From: Flavobacterium sp. ACN6
GTDB taxonomy: Bacteria; Bacteroidota; Bacteroidia; Flavobacteriales; Flavobacteriaceae
Direction: 5' to 3'
Length of the DNA: 54,611 nucleotides
Assembly (NCBI RefSeq): GCF_002304005.1
Contig: NZ_MRCQ01000021.1
Coordinates: 1 to 54,611, forward strand
Below the pieces are notes generated by a model that searched no databases, had not been told where the DNA came from, and saw nothing but the letters and a program-made list of their open reading frames with translations. The position numbers and the translations under genes were made by a program. Numbering within the stretch: the first letter of the stretch is position 1; every line of letters begins with the position of its first letter. Shown here piece by piece: positions 24,982-33,558 of this stretch.

Positions 24982-26178
24982 TTAATAAATCAGATAAGCT
25001 TTTCGCATAGTTTGAAAAACCTCTAAATCTTTTTTCCAGCTGTCCCGAATGGCTTTTTCTGAAACGCCGGATTCAATTTGCTGCTGCAATTTTTTTGTTC
25101 CTGCCAATTTGGTAAAAAAGGGAATAAAAAATTTAGATTTATCTGTGGTATTTTGGTACGCTTTTAAAAGCCAGCGTAATTCTAGTTTTGTTACTTTTGG
25201 TGCGGTAGAAAGATCTTCGCCGTAACATTCTTTTCCGTTGTAAACAGGATCTTTAGCTCCAAAATTTGGTTTTGGCGTAAAAGTAAAACTTGTTTTGGTT
25301 AAGTAAGGAGAACCATAAATTTGGAATTGTTTTTCGGTTCCGCGACCGAGGCTCACATTTGTTCCCTCAAACAAACACAAACTGGCATATAAATTAATGG
25401 CCTGATCGTTTGGAAGATTTGGCGATGGTTTTACAGGAAGACCGTATGGCATATCTCTTTTATAATTACTGCACGGAATTATAGTCAGTTTACATTGTAT
25501 TCCGTTTTTCAGCCATTTTTGACCATTAATCATTTGACCGTATTCTCCAATTGTCATTCCGTGTAAAATTGGAATAGGATGCATGCCGACAAAACTGGTA
25601 AATTTTTTTTCCAGAATTGGTCCATCGACAATAGAGCCATTTGGGTTCGGACGATCTAAAATTAGTAAGGGAATATTGTTTTCTGCACAGGCTTCCATTA
25701 CATAATGCAGCGAAGAAATATAAGTATAGAATCTTGCTCCAACATCTTGCAAATCAAAAACTAAAATATCAATTCCTTCTAACTGCTCTTTTTTAGGTTT
25801 TCTATTTTCTCCATAAAGAGAAACAATCGAAAGTCCCGTTGTGGCATCTTTTCCATCTACTACATGTTCGCCCGCATCGGCTGTTCCTCTAAAGCCGTGT
25901 TCTGGTGCAAAAATAGTCTGAATGTTTATTTTTTTCTCTAATAAAAAATCAACCAAATGTTTTTTATTGGATAAAATTCCAGTCTGATTGGTAACAATGC
26001 CAACTTTTTTATCTTTTAATAAAGGAATATATTTTTCGAAATTATCAGCTCCTGTTTTAATTTCATTACTGATACCATTGATTTTATTTGTAATGATTTC
26101 CGCTGACGAATTTGCATTCGAAGCATTTGAAACGATCAAAAATAAAATAAAAGTGAATTTTTTTAAGGATTGAAACAT
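24982..26178 (-). CDS. namZ: Exo-beta-N-acetylmuramidase NamZ (DUF1343, GH171)
   Basis: About 398 residues, exported (signal-like MFQSLKKFTFILFLIVSNA). DUF1343 proteins include B. subtilis NamZ (YbbC), which removes MurNAc from the non-reducing end of peptidoglycan strands. Seen here: KVGIVTNQTGI, FAPEHGFRG, LVFDLQDVGARFYTY, LDRPNPNG, FEGTNVSLGRGTEKQFQIYG. The conserved acidic/His residues in these segments form the family's putative active site. Start at ATG 26178 gives the signal peptide; the longer reading from 26226 would bury it. The gap to murQ is 131 bases. A strong hairpin at 26246-26281 separates it from the SusCD genes, so it may have its own promoter. Confidence 0.9.
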   Translation of the reverse strand: MFQSLKKFTFILFLIVSNASNANSSAEIITNKINGISNEIKTGADNFEKYIPLLKDKKVGIVTNQTGILSNKKHLVDFLLEKKINIQTIFAPEHGFRGTADAGEHVVDGKDATTGLSIVSLYGENRKPKKEQLEGIDILVFDLQDVGARFYTYISSLHYVMEACAENNIPLLILDRPNPNGSIVDGPILEKKFTSFVGMHPIPILHGMTIGEYGQMINGQKWLKNGIQCKLTIIPCSNYKRDMPYGLPVKPSPNLPNDQAINLYASLCLFEGTNVSLGRGTEKQFQIYGSPYLTKTSFTFTPKPNFGAKDPVYNGKECYGEDLSTAPKVTKLELRWLLKAYQNTTDKSKFFIPFFTKLAGTKKLQQQIESGVSEKAIRDSWKKDLEVFQTMRKAYLIY

Positions 26179-26245
26179 AACACAAAAGTTTAAATTACAA
26201 TTAAAATTACGCTTAATAAAGGACAAAAAACAAAATTGGATAATT

Positions 26246-26281
26246 AAATCGAACCACTTTAATCAAAAAGTGGTTCGATTT
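26246..26281 (-). terminator. Hairpin after SusCD-lipoprotein operon
   Basis: A 15-bp perfect stem, AAATCGAACCACTTT / AAAGTGGTTCGATTT, with a 6-nt loop. It is 7 bases past the stop of the lipoprotein gene. The T-run on the minus strand is poor, so it may end transcription partially or serve as an mRNA-stabilising stem between the surface genes and namZ-murQ. Confidence 0.65.
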
Positions 26282-26287
26282 TTAAGC

Positions 26288-27190
26288 TTATTTATTCGTG
26301 ATAAAAGTAACAGACGGAGCGTTGGAAGTCGCTGTTGGCAATCCGCCGATAATTCCTCTGCAATAAATCGTATAAACTCTTCCTGCTCTAGGAATAAAAG
26401 CAGTACTTGCTGGTGAATTGGCAAGATTGGCAATGGTTGTTCCTGTAGTTGTTCCCGGAACATTTGTTGGAGAACCTGCTACGCGAACCTGCAATTGATA
26501 CCCTCTTGTATCTTTTGGATCTTGTGGTTCAATAGCAATATATTTTTCGTCTCCACCTTTAAAAGTCACATTTTTATACGTATAAACTTCTTTTGTGGTT
26601 ATTGGCGTTGCTCCAGCAATTGAGGTTTCTTTAAGTAATCCTAAATCATAACCTGTTGCCGCAGAATTGCTAATTACATTTATAAAACGAATATATGCTT
26701 TCGTTGGATCTAAATCGGCAACAGCTAAATCATCATTTAATTGATAAAGAGAATAAACTGCAGGCGTAACAGACGGAGGAGTTGATAAAAGGAAACTCGT
26801 GTAATATTTTCCTGTTTCGGTAACAATATTTCCGTCATAAATGGTAACTGCTGGATTTGCGGGCGTTAAAATGCTCAAAGGCTGTGTGCCAGGTTTCATT
26901 AAAACATAGTTTATTGGAACAGGAAATTGAGCACCATAACTCATACCCACCTGAACTCCTGTGGTAGAACTTACAGCCGAAATTTTTTCAGTTCCTGTAA
27001 AGTAGTTAATTTGAAAATTAGTTCCGTTTGGGCCAACAGCGGCATGAACAAATTTTACGTTAGAAGCATCTGCGATTCCGTCCGTAGTTTGATAAGGCGT
27101 TTGGTCGTTCTCGTCGCCGCAGGAAGTAAAAACAAGTACTCCTAAAACGGGAATGATTAACTTTTTAAAATGGTTGAATATATTTTTCAT
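26288..27190 (-). CDS. DUF4397-like surface lipoprotein of the SusCD locus
   Basis: A 300-residue predicted lipoprotein. The signal peptide ends in FTSC (lipobox Cys ~24), followed by Asp/Glu-rich DENDQTPYQ, an acidic tether like those that route Bacteroidetes lipoproteins to the cell surface. The body (VKFVHAAVGPNGTNFQINYF, YIRFINVISNSAATGYDLGL) resembles two DUF4397 Ig-like beta units. It occupies the slot usually taken by a SusE/SusF-type glycan-binding lipoprotein, directly after SusD (26-base gap). Ligand unknown. Confidence 0.75.
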   Translation of the reverse strand: MKNIFNHFKKLIIPVLGVLVFTSCGDENDQTPYQTTDGIADASNVKFVHAAVGPNGTNFQINYFTGTEKISAVSSTTGVQVGMSYGAQFPVPINYVLMKPGTQPLSILTPANPAVTIYDGNIVTETGKYYTSFLLSTPPSVTPAVYSLYQLNDDLAVADLDPTKAYIRFINVISNSAATGYDLGLLKETSIAGATPITTKEVYTYKNVTFKGGDEKYIAIEPQDPKDTRGYQLQVRVAGSPTNVPGTTTGTTIANLANSPASTAFIPRAGRVYTIYCRGIIGGLPTATSNAPSVTFITNK

Positions 27191-27216
27191 CTAATTCGTT
27201 TTTTAATTATAAAAAA

Positions 27217-28830
27217 TTACTGTTTAGAAAACCACATTTCTTCTGTGTGATAATCTACTTTATCAGCTCCAATCGCTTTTAAAGCATCAAAATTCCAAAC
27301 ATATTCTGAGTTAAATCTTGGGCGAACTCTATATGGTAATTTTCCATTGTTATCTACAAATAATCCTCCGTTTGGAGTAAAATTCATTGTTTTGTAAATT
27401 TCTGTATCATAATGATATTTACGCAAGTCAGTCCAAGTTTCCAGCATTCCGTAACCAAATAAAGCTACATATTTTTGAAGCATAATCTGGCTGATCGTTA
27501 AATCTGCAGCAGCAGGAACAATATTTACATTCGTTAAGAACGCCGTTTTTTCAGCAGCCGTAATTGTTGAGGTAATTGGGAAAGTGGTGCTTACAACCGT
27601 ATTTGCATTTACAAAATCAATATTAGCGTCAATTGCTTTTCTGTAAGCATCTAAAGCCATTGCTTTGTCGCCTTTAATGAATGCAGCTTCTGCTTTAATA
27701 AACTGAATTTCAGAATACGTCATTAAAGGAAAATTTGCTTTATCTCTAAAAAGATATCTTCCTGGAGTTGTAATCGTTCCTGCAGCATACGTTCCGTAAA
27801 TATTCGGGATTCTGCTTACGTTTGTCGCCACTGTTGAAGCCGTAGTATTTAACGGATTTCCATTAAAAGTATATTTAGACGGATCTGGATTTGCTGCAGA
27901 TGCTGGCGCTAATTCAGACTGACCTACAGATGGTGCTAAAACTCTAGAAATTCTAGGATCTTTTACGTTTCCAAAAAGAGTTCCGTCCATTGTTCTTACT
28001 GCAAAATCAGTTTGACGGTATGTATTGAAATTATTTCTTCCAGGACCGTAAAAGTTGATATCTGCTGCAACTGTTCCGTTGTATCTAATCAACGCGTTAT
28101 CTGCGTTTGAAGCCAATGATTTATCGCAGTATTCGATAACTTTATCAGCATTGTAAGAAGCTTTATTAATTTGATTGTTTAGGTTTCTAGCCAAAACTCC
28201 GTAAGCAAATTTAACCCATTTCGAGCGGTCTCCGCCGTACATTTTATCTCCCGAAGCTGTGTAGGTCTGCGAAACATTTCCGTCTGTACGATCTAAATCG
28301 ACTAAACCTTCGTTTAATAAACGAACAACTTCAGCATACACTTTTTCCTGAGAAACATAATCAAAAGAAAGGCGTGAAGTGAAAACCTGATCAAAATCGA
28401 TTAATTCGGAATGATAATCTGTTGCTACCTGCCAAGACCAAGCTCTGATTACTTTTGAAATTCCAGTAATATCATGACGTTGCTCTGCGGTTGCTTTTTC
28501 CTGTAATTTCGTTAAGTTTAAACCAATAGCAAAATACGCCATTTTCCAGATTTCACCGCCTGTGTCACTATTTGCTTGATATCCAAAACGATCCCATTCG
28601 CTTCCTACAGCGCCAACGGTAGCAATACTGAAATTCTGAATGTATCGTCCTAAACAGCGGTTGTCAAATTGCAGTCCAACAGCCATCTGCTGTTCGATTG
28701 GCGGTAATAAAGCTGGTGCAGAAACATCAACAGGAAAACTAGGATTTACGTTTATATCCTCTAAATCGTTGCAAGAAATCATTGTGGTTACAAGACCTAA
28801 TGCTGCTATATATGTTTTTATATTTTTCAT
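27217..28830 (-). CDS. SusD/RagB-family nutrient-binding lipoprotein
   Basis: About 537 residues, outer-membrane surface lipoprotein acting as the lid of the SusC channel. The lipobox is TTMISC (Cys ~20). The N-terminal DLEDINVNPSFPVDVSAPALLP pattern and the TPR-like helices (GISKVIRAWSWQVATDYHSE, AEVVRLLNEGLVDLD) identify the SusD-like_2 type. The C-terminal YVALFGYGMLETWTDLRKYHY is also conserved. ATG 28828-28830 was chosen; the TTG two codons upstream is less likely. It lies 10 bases after the susC stop. The SusD-like_2 subgroup serves diverse ligands, so peptidoglycan fragments are a hypothesis from context. Confidence 0.9.
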   Translation of the reverse strand: MKNIKTYIAALGLVTTMISCNDLEDINVNPSFPVDVSAPALLPPIEQQMAVGLQFDNRCLGRYIQNFSIATVGAVGSEWDRFGYQANSDTGGEIWKMAYFAIGLNLTKLQEKATAEQRHDITGISKVIRAWSWQVATDYHSELIDFDQVFTSRLSFDYVSQEKVYAEVVRLLNEGLVDLDRTDGNVSQTYTASGDKMYGGDRSKWVKFAYGVLARNLNNQINKASYNADKVIEYCDKSLASNADNALIRYNGTVAADINFYGPGRNNFNTYRQTDFAVRTMDGTLFGNVKDPRISRVLAPSVGQSELAPASAANPDPSKYTFNGNPLNTTASTVATNVSRIPNIYGTYAAGTITTPGRYLFRDKANFPLMTYSEIQFIKAEAAFIKGDKAMALDAYRKAIDANIDFVNANTVVSTTFPITSTITAAEKTAFLTNVNIVPAAADLTISQIMLQKYVALFGYGMLETWTDLRKYHYDTEIYKTMNFTPNGGLFVDNNGKLPYRVRPRFNSEYVWNFDALKAIGADKVDYHTEEMWFSKQ

Positions 28831-28840
28831 GGTCAATTAA

Positions 28841-31800
28841 TTAAAGTCCGATTTTCAATCCTAAGTTTATTCCTCGTGGCGTAGAAACTACTCCAAAGTC
28901 AAAACCTGTTCCTCCAGCACCTCCAGTTGAAGCATTCGTTCCGTTAACCGAAGGATCTGCTCCAGTATAATTGGTGATGATAAACAGATCGGTCATTGTT
29001 AAGTATAAAGAAAGATTATTGATGAATGTTTTCTTCAAGATTTCTGAAGGCATTTGATAGCTTAAAGTAATATCTCTCATTCTTAACCAATTGATGTCTT
29101 TTTCAATAAAATCAGCATCAATAGCTCCAGTTCTGTAATATTCGTTTTGAACACTTGGTCGTACCGGAATATTATTTTGTGTTGGCGTAGCCGAATTTTC
29201 TAAACCGTCTCTCAAAACTCCTTTCACAATTCTCGTTTGATCGCGATCTAAGGTTTTAGTAGACAATCCGTTTTGGTACAAATAGAATTCGGTTGCGTTG
29301 TAAATATCACCGCCTTTTCTAATGTCTAATAAGAAAGATAAACTTAGGTTTTTATAGACAAATGTGTTTTGTAAACCAAGCATAAAATCTGGATTTCTGT
29401 CTCCAACAATTTTAAAGTTTGGATCTTTTAAAGCAAAACCAGTATTGGGATCAATTAAAGGTTCTCCGGCATTATTTCTCAAATAATCATTTCCAGTTAA
29501 AGTCGTTAACGGATTTCCAACGGTTACTCCGCCGCGAACATTTCCGTAAAGCCAAGTATCAGAAACATAATATTCTGAAACCACAGAAGGAAGATTTAGT
29601 AATTTAGATTGTGTTTTGCTGAAATTAGCACTTACATTCCAAGAAAAATTGTCTTTTTGAATAGGACTTCCGCTTAAAGTAATCTCTAAACCTTGGTTTT
29701 GTAAATCTCCAAAGTTAGCAGAAGTTACCACGAATCCCGTTCCGTAGCTTAAACGCATATTTTTTAGAATTGGATCGATTGTTTTAGTGCTGTAAACTGC
29801 AACGTCTAATCCAACTCGGTTTTTAAAGAATTTTAATTCTGTACCCAATTCAAATGATTTACGGAATTCTGGTTTCAAATTCGGATTTGCTCCTGTAACT
29901 CCGTAAGCATAACCTCCGTCTGTAGTCAATTGTGGTGTAAAAACTGGTTCAGCAGAATAAGGAGAAGGGATATTAGCGGCTTCCGCATAAGAAGCTCTCA
30001 GTTTTCCGTAAGAAAGTATTTCTTTGTCTTTCAATCCGTTTAGGTTTGTGAAAACAAAACTCGTTGAAACAGAAGGATAGAAAAATGGATCTGGTAAAAC
30101 AGAAGTCCAGTCTTCACGTCCAGTTAAGGTCAAATAAACAATTTTGTCATAATCTAAACTCATCTCAGAAAAGAAACCAATGATTCTGCTTTGGATAATT
30201 CTCTCTTGAGATCTTTGCGTTGTAGCGTCTGTATTGTTGATAGAGTAGAAGTTCGGATCAAAAAAACGGCTTCCTGTTGTAGATAAAATTCTATAATCAT
30301 TATCGTTTACCGAATTACCAACCATCAATTTGGTATTGAATTTTCCGAAAGATTTTTTAGCTGTAACTAATAAAGTCGTGTTTAAATTACTGGTATTAGA
30401 ATAATAAGATTCGATATAACCCCCAGAAGCAATTCCTGCCGCAGATTCTGGATGAATAGCTCTGTAACCTTGACCAGAATTCACATCCCAGCCCACACGG
30501 CCTGTTAAGTTTAACCAAGAAGTTGGGTCGTAAATTAAGCCAACATTGGTAATGAAACGGTTGTTGAAATCCTCAGATAAGTTTTTATTGACATCCCAAT
30601 ATGGATTATCGGTTTCGTTATCCAAAGCACCGCTTGTAATTTTTCTTCTTGTTCCGTCAGGATTTAGATAAACACTTGCATCATCATTTGAAGGCCATGT
30701 TAAAAGCGAAAGCAAATATCCTGCGTTTGTTACACCGGGAATCTGTACCGCAGATCCAGCTCCTTTTGCTGCTTTCTGATTATCTGATTTTGTGAAATTA
30801 AAAGTAGCTTCTGATCTTAATTTTGAAGATAATTTTGCAGAAGCATTCAAATTAGCGGTCAAACGGCTGTAACCTGTATTGGGAACAACGCCTTCCTGCT
30901 CTAAATTAGCAATGGATAAACGGTAAGAAGTAGTTTCTGTACCCGCTTCAAACGAAAGATTATGATTGGTTGAAACTCCGGTTCTAAAGAAGTTTTCTAC
31001 ATTATTATAAAATTTAGTTCCCGGTTCGTAAGCCGTTCCAAATTGTCGTCTGTAATCTGGATTGTTTACACCGTCAGAACCTCTTTGATATACTTTTTGA
31101 ATTTCGGGAAAACGGTATAAATTGTCAAATCTGGTATTAGTAGAATAGGTAAGTCTTCCAACTCCTTTTTTACCTTTTTTGGTTGTAATTACGATAGCAC
31201 CATTTCCAGCCTGCATTCCGTAAAGTGCTGCAGCCTCAGGTCCTTTTAGTATTACTACAGATTCAATATCGTCTGGATTGATATCTGCGCCTCTGTTGGT
31301 ATAATCTTGTGTTCTGTTTGGAGCATTAGAAATCGTTAAACCTTGATCCATTGTTTCGTTGCTCACAGGTAATCCGTCAACTACGTACAAAGGAGAGTTA
31401 CTGCCGCTAAGCGAATTTACCCCTCTTAACTGAATCGCCGCAGAAGCACCCGGTGCACCAGAAGTACTCGTTACCGTTAAACCCGCCACACGACCTTGTA
31501 AAGCCGTTGCAAAGTTCGGACGCTGCGTCTCGGCGATTTCTTTTCCTTTTACTTCCTGAACAGCATATCCTAAAGACGATTTATTTCTCACAATACCCAT
31601 AGAGCCTACAATGGTAACATTGTTTAGTGTTTGAGCACTTTCTGAAATTACGATTTTAAGATTAACGCCATTCACGATAATTTCTTTGGTGTTAAAACCA
31701 ATGTACGAAACAAGAAGCACCGCTCCTTGGTTAGCTTTGATCGAAAAGGTTCCGTCAGTTCCCGTTGAGGTTTGATCTTTGGTTCCCTGTACTAAAATGT

Positions 31801-31921
31801 TTGCGCCTGGCAGTGTGTTCCCGCTGCCATCTGTAACGACACCTTTTACTACATTATTTTGCGAATAACTGGCTAGTATTCCAAAAATGAAAAGTAAAAG
31901 AATTAAATGCTTTTTTTTCAT
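28841..31921 (-). CDS. SusC/RagA-family TonB-dependent receptor
   Basis: A 1026-residue outer-membrane transporter. Signal peptide MKKKHLILLLFIFGILASYSQ. Residues ~22-105 are a carboxypeptidase-regulatory-like domain (VVKGVVTDGSGNTLPGANIL). The plug domain follows ~110-240 (PNFATALQGRVAGLTV, IQLRGVNSLSG, SVVILKGPEAAALYG) and the 22-strand barrel runs to the C-terminal aromatic end. It imports oligomers using TonB energy together with SusD. First gene of the salvage locus, with a promoter and an operator-like site upstream and a divergent DeoR regulator. Confidence 0.94.
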   Translation of the reverse strand: MKKKHLILLLFIFGILASYSQNNVVKGVVTDGSGNTLPGANILVQGTKDQTSTGTDGTFSIKANQGAVLLVSYIGFNTKEIIVNGVNLKIVISESAQTLNNVTIVGSMGIVRNKSSLGYAVQEVKGKEIAETQRPNFATALQGRVAGLTVTSTSGAPGASAAIQLRGVNSLSGSNSPLYVVDGLPVSNETMDQGLTISNAPNRTQDYTNRGADINPDDIESVVILKGPEAAALYGMQAGNGAIVITTKKGKKGVGRLTYSTNTRFDNLYRFPEIQKVYQRGSDGVNNPDYRRQFGTAYEPGTKFYNNVENFFRTGVSTNHNLSFEAGTETTSYRLSIANLEQEGVVPNTGYSRLTANLNASAKLSSKLRSEATFNFTKSDNQKAAKGAGSAVQIPGVTNAGYLLSLLTWPSNDDASVYLNPDGTRRKITSGALDNETDNPYWDVNKNLSEDFNNRFITNVGLIYDPTSWLNLTGRVGWDVNSGQGYRAIHPESAAGIASGGYIESYYSNTSNLNTTLLVTAKKSFGKFNTKLMVGNSVNDNDYRILSTTGSRFFDPNFYSINNTDATTQRSQERIIQSRIIGFFSEMSLDYDKIVYLTLTGREDWTSVLPDPFFYPSVSTSFVFTNLNGLKDKEILSYGKLRASYAEAANIPSPYSAEPVFTPQLTTDGGYAYGVTGANPNLKPEFRKSFELGTELKFFKNRVGLDVAVYSTKTIDPILKNMRLSYGTGFVVTSANFGDLQNQGLEITLSGSPIQKDNFSWNVSANFSKTQSKLLNLPSVVSEYYVSDTWLYGNVRGGVTVGNPLTTLTGNDYLRNNAGEPLIDPNTGFALKDPNFKIVGDRNPDFMLGLQNTFVYKNLSLSFLLDIRKGGDIYNATEFYLYQNGLSTKTLDRDQTRIVKGVLRDGLENSATPTQNNIPVRPSVQNEYYRTGAIDADFIEKDINWLRMRDITLSYQMPSEILKKTFINNLSLYLTMTDLFIITNYTGADPSVNGTNASTGGAGGTGFDFGVVSTPRGINLGLKIGL

Positions 31922-31947
31922 AAGGGTTAATTTATGGTTAGAGAAGC

Positions 31948-31979
31948 GAAATGTATAAAATATTTTTAAAAAACTGCAA
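31948..31979 (-). promoter_or_regulatory. Candidate susC promoter
   Basis: Minus strand: TTG (31979-31977), 21-nt spacer, TACATTTC (31955-31948), one mismatch from TAnnTTTG. It is 26 bases upstream of the susC ATG, and the operator-like site at 32014-32033 lies about 35 bases further upstream. Confidence 0.5.
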
Positions 31980-32013
31980 CTTTATGTCGTATTTTTATTA
32001 ATTCTATTCAATA

Positions 32014-32033
32014 ATGCATAAAAATGCATTTTT
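32014..32033 (-). promoter_or_regulatory. Operator-like site 1 (susC side)
   Basis: Read on the minus strand, AAAAATGCATTTTTATGCAT. It has two palindromic ATGCAT half-sites spaced 10 bp (one helical turn), fitting a dimeric regulator. It matches site 2 at 32891-32910 at 19 of 20 bases, in opposite orientation. It lies between the divergent susC and deoR promoters. Confidence 0.55.
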
Positions 32034-32108
32034 TATTTTGAATTGATTCGAATTCTGCAAATCGTAAAAAGTTTTATTTCGAAGATTTTCAAAAGTGCTT
32101 TGTTTTTC

Positions 32109-32116
32109 TAAATTTG
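32109..32116 (+). promoter_or_regulatory. Promoter -7 core for the DeoR-family gene
   Basis: TAAATTTG matches TAnnTTTG exactly and lies 16 bases upstream of the ATG at 32133. No clear -33 box. Confidence 0.5.
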
Positions 32117-32132
32117 TAGAAAAGAACATCTT

Positions 32133-32882
32133 ATGCTCAAAAAGGAAAGACATCAATTCATAATGAATAAATTGCAGCAAGTCGAAAGAATAAATACAAT
32201 CGACTTAGCCTTGGAATTGAATATTTCTGAAGATACCATTCGCAGGGATTTTATTGAGCTAAATGATAAAGGCCTAATAAACAAAGTATACGGCGGGGCA
32301 TTTTTAGTCAAAAACAACCATAAAAATGTGTTTGATATTACTATCGTCAACGAAGACAAGAAAATAAGTGTAGCCAAAAAAGCACTTTCTTTATTGAGTG
32401 AAGGACAGGTAATTATCATGAGCGGGGGAACTACAAATTTGACATTCTGCAAACTTATTCCGCTAAATTTTACCGCTACAATTTATACCTACAGCCTTCC
32501 AATTGCCATGCAGTTATCGCAGCATCCTAATATCGAATTGATTTTTATTGGAGGAAAATTACAAAAGCAGGCGATGGTAACAGTTGGTATCGATGTGGTA
32601 CAAATACTTTCTAAAATTAAAGCAGATATTTGTTTTATGGGGGTCAGCAGTATCGATGTAAATCAAGGACTTACCGAAATGGGTTATGAAGTTTCGGTAA
32701 TCAAAAAAGAGATGATTAAGGCGTCAGATAAGGTAATTGCGCTTTTAACCTCAGAAAAAATGAACATCAAAATGCCACATAAAGTGTGTGATCTGGATAA
32801 GCTTTACGCTGTTGTAACCGACCTAAATGTGGCGAGTCCGAAAATCAAGAATTTTGTCGATTCAGGAATTAAAGTATTGTAA
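32133..32882 (+). CDS. DeoR/GlpR-family transcriptional regulator
   Basis: A 249-residue repressor-type protein. Residues ~3-57 form the DeoR winged helix (TIDLALELNISEDTIRRDFI, then GLINKVYGGAFL). The rest is the DeoRC sugar-phosphate sensor fold (IIMSGGTTNLTF as the phosphate loop, VGIDVVQIL, DICFMGVSSID). Family members usually release DNA on binding a phosphosugar; MurNAc-6P or GlcNAc-6P would fit the neighbouring salvage locus (inference). It is divergent from susC. Near-identical 20-bp sites lie on both sides of the gene. Confidence 0.9.
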   Translation: MLKKERHQFIMNKLQQVERINTIDLALELNISEDTIRRDFIELNDKGLINKVYGGAFLVKNNHKNVFDITIVNEDKKISVAKKALSLLSEGQVIIMSGGTTNLTFCKLIPLNFTATIYTYSLPIAMQLSQHPNIELIFIGGKLQKQAMVTVGIDVVQILSKIKADICFMGVSSIDVNQGLTEMGYEVSVIKKEMIKASDKVIALLTSEKMNIKMPHKVCDLDKLYAVVTDLNVASPKIKNFVDSGIKVL

Positions 32883-32890
32883 AATTGTGT

Positions 32891-32910
32891 AAAAATGCAT
32901 TTTTATGCGT
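32891..32910 (+). promoter_or_regulatory. Operator-like site 2 (lemA side)
   Basis: AAAAATGCATTTTTATGCGT, 8 bases after the DeoR-family stop. One base differs from the minus-strand reading of site 1. It could be an operator for the lemA operon 90 bases downstream. The core GCAT-TTTT-ATGC followed by seven Ts could instead be a weak terminator. Confidence 0.5.
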
Positions 32911-32967
32911 TTTTTTAATTATGTGATATTTCTGACAAAAAAACATAAAACATATTTCCTTATTCTA

Positions 32968-32975
32968 TATATTTG
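32968..32975 (+). promoter_or_regulatory. Promoter -7 core for lemA operon
   Basis: TATATTTG, exact TAnnTTTG match, 28 bases upstream of the lemA ATG. Confidence 0.5.
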
Positions 32976-33003
32976 TTTCCAAACCAATTAAATTTTTTAA
33001 GTT

Positions 33004-33558
33004 ATGATTATAGTTATAATCCTTGTTGTCTTATTAGCAGTAGGCGTATTTATTTACAATTCTCTTATTGAAAGAAGAAATCAGGTTACCAATGCATTTT
33101 CAGCGATTGATGTGATGCTGAAAAAACGTTTCGATCTGATTCCGAATTTGGTTGAGGTTGTCAAACAATACACCAATTACGAACAAAGTACCTTAACTAA
33201 AATCGTTGAGCTTCGTGCTAAAGCCGGCTCAGGTTCATTAACCGATGCGGAAAAAGCAAGTTTGGATACAGAATTAAGTACGGCAGTAAAAGGTTTATTG
33301 GTAACGGTTGAGAACTATCCGGACTTAAAAGCCAATACAAATTTCCTAAACCTGCAGACAACTTGGACAGAAAGCGAAGAACAAATCGCAGCTGCTAGAA
33401 GAACTTACAATGCGTCGGTGACGAGTTATAATAATGCTATTATGATGTTTCCAGGGAATTTATTTGCGGGAATGCTAAATTATACTCCAATTGATGTTCT
33501 GGCAACTCCAGAAGAAGAACGTAAAAATATTAGTGCAAAAGAACTTTTCAATAATTAA
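33004..33558 (+). CDS. LemA family protein
   Basis: A 184-residue membrane-anchored protein: one N-terminal helix (IIVIILVVLLAVGVFIYNSL) then the LemA helical bundle starting ERRNQVTNAFSAIDVMLKKR and FDLIPNLVEVVKQY. LemA proteins are widespread and their function is not settled. The stop overlaps the next gene's ATG by one base, so the pair is translationally coupled. LemA with a DUF3137 partner is a recurrent bacterial arrangement. Confidence 0.92.
   Translation: MIIVIILVVLLAVGVFIYNSLIERRNQVTNAFSAIDVMLKKRFDLIPNLVEVVKQYTNYEQSTLTKIVELRAKAGSGSLTDAEKASLDTELSTAVKGLLVTVENYPDLKANTNFLNLQTTWTESEEQIAAARRTYNASVTSYNNAIMMFPGNLFAGMLNYTPIDVLATPEEERKNISAKELFNN

Noticed and set aside
32891..32915. Calling site 2 simply the terminator of the DeoR-family gene
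   Set aside because: The stem would be only 4-5 bp, and the same 20-mer occurs upstream of the gene where no terminator is needed; an operator reading fits both better, though the terminator remains possible.
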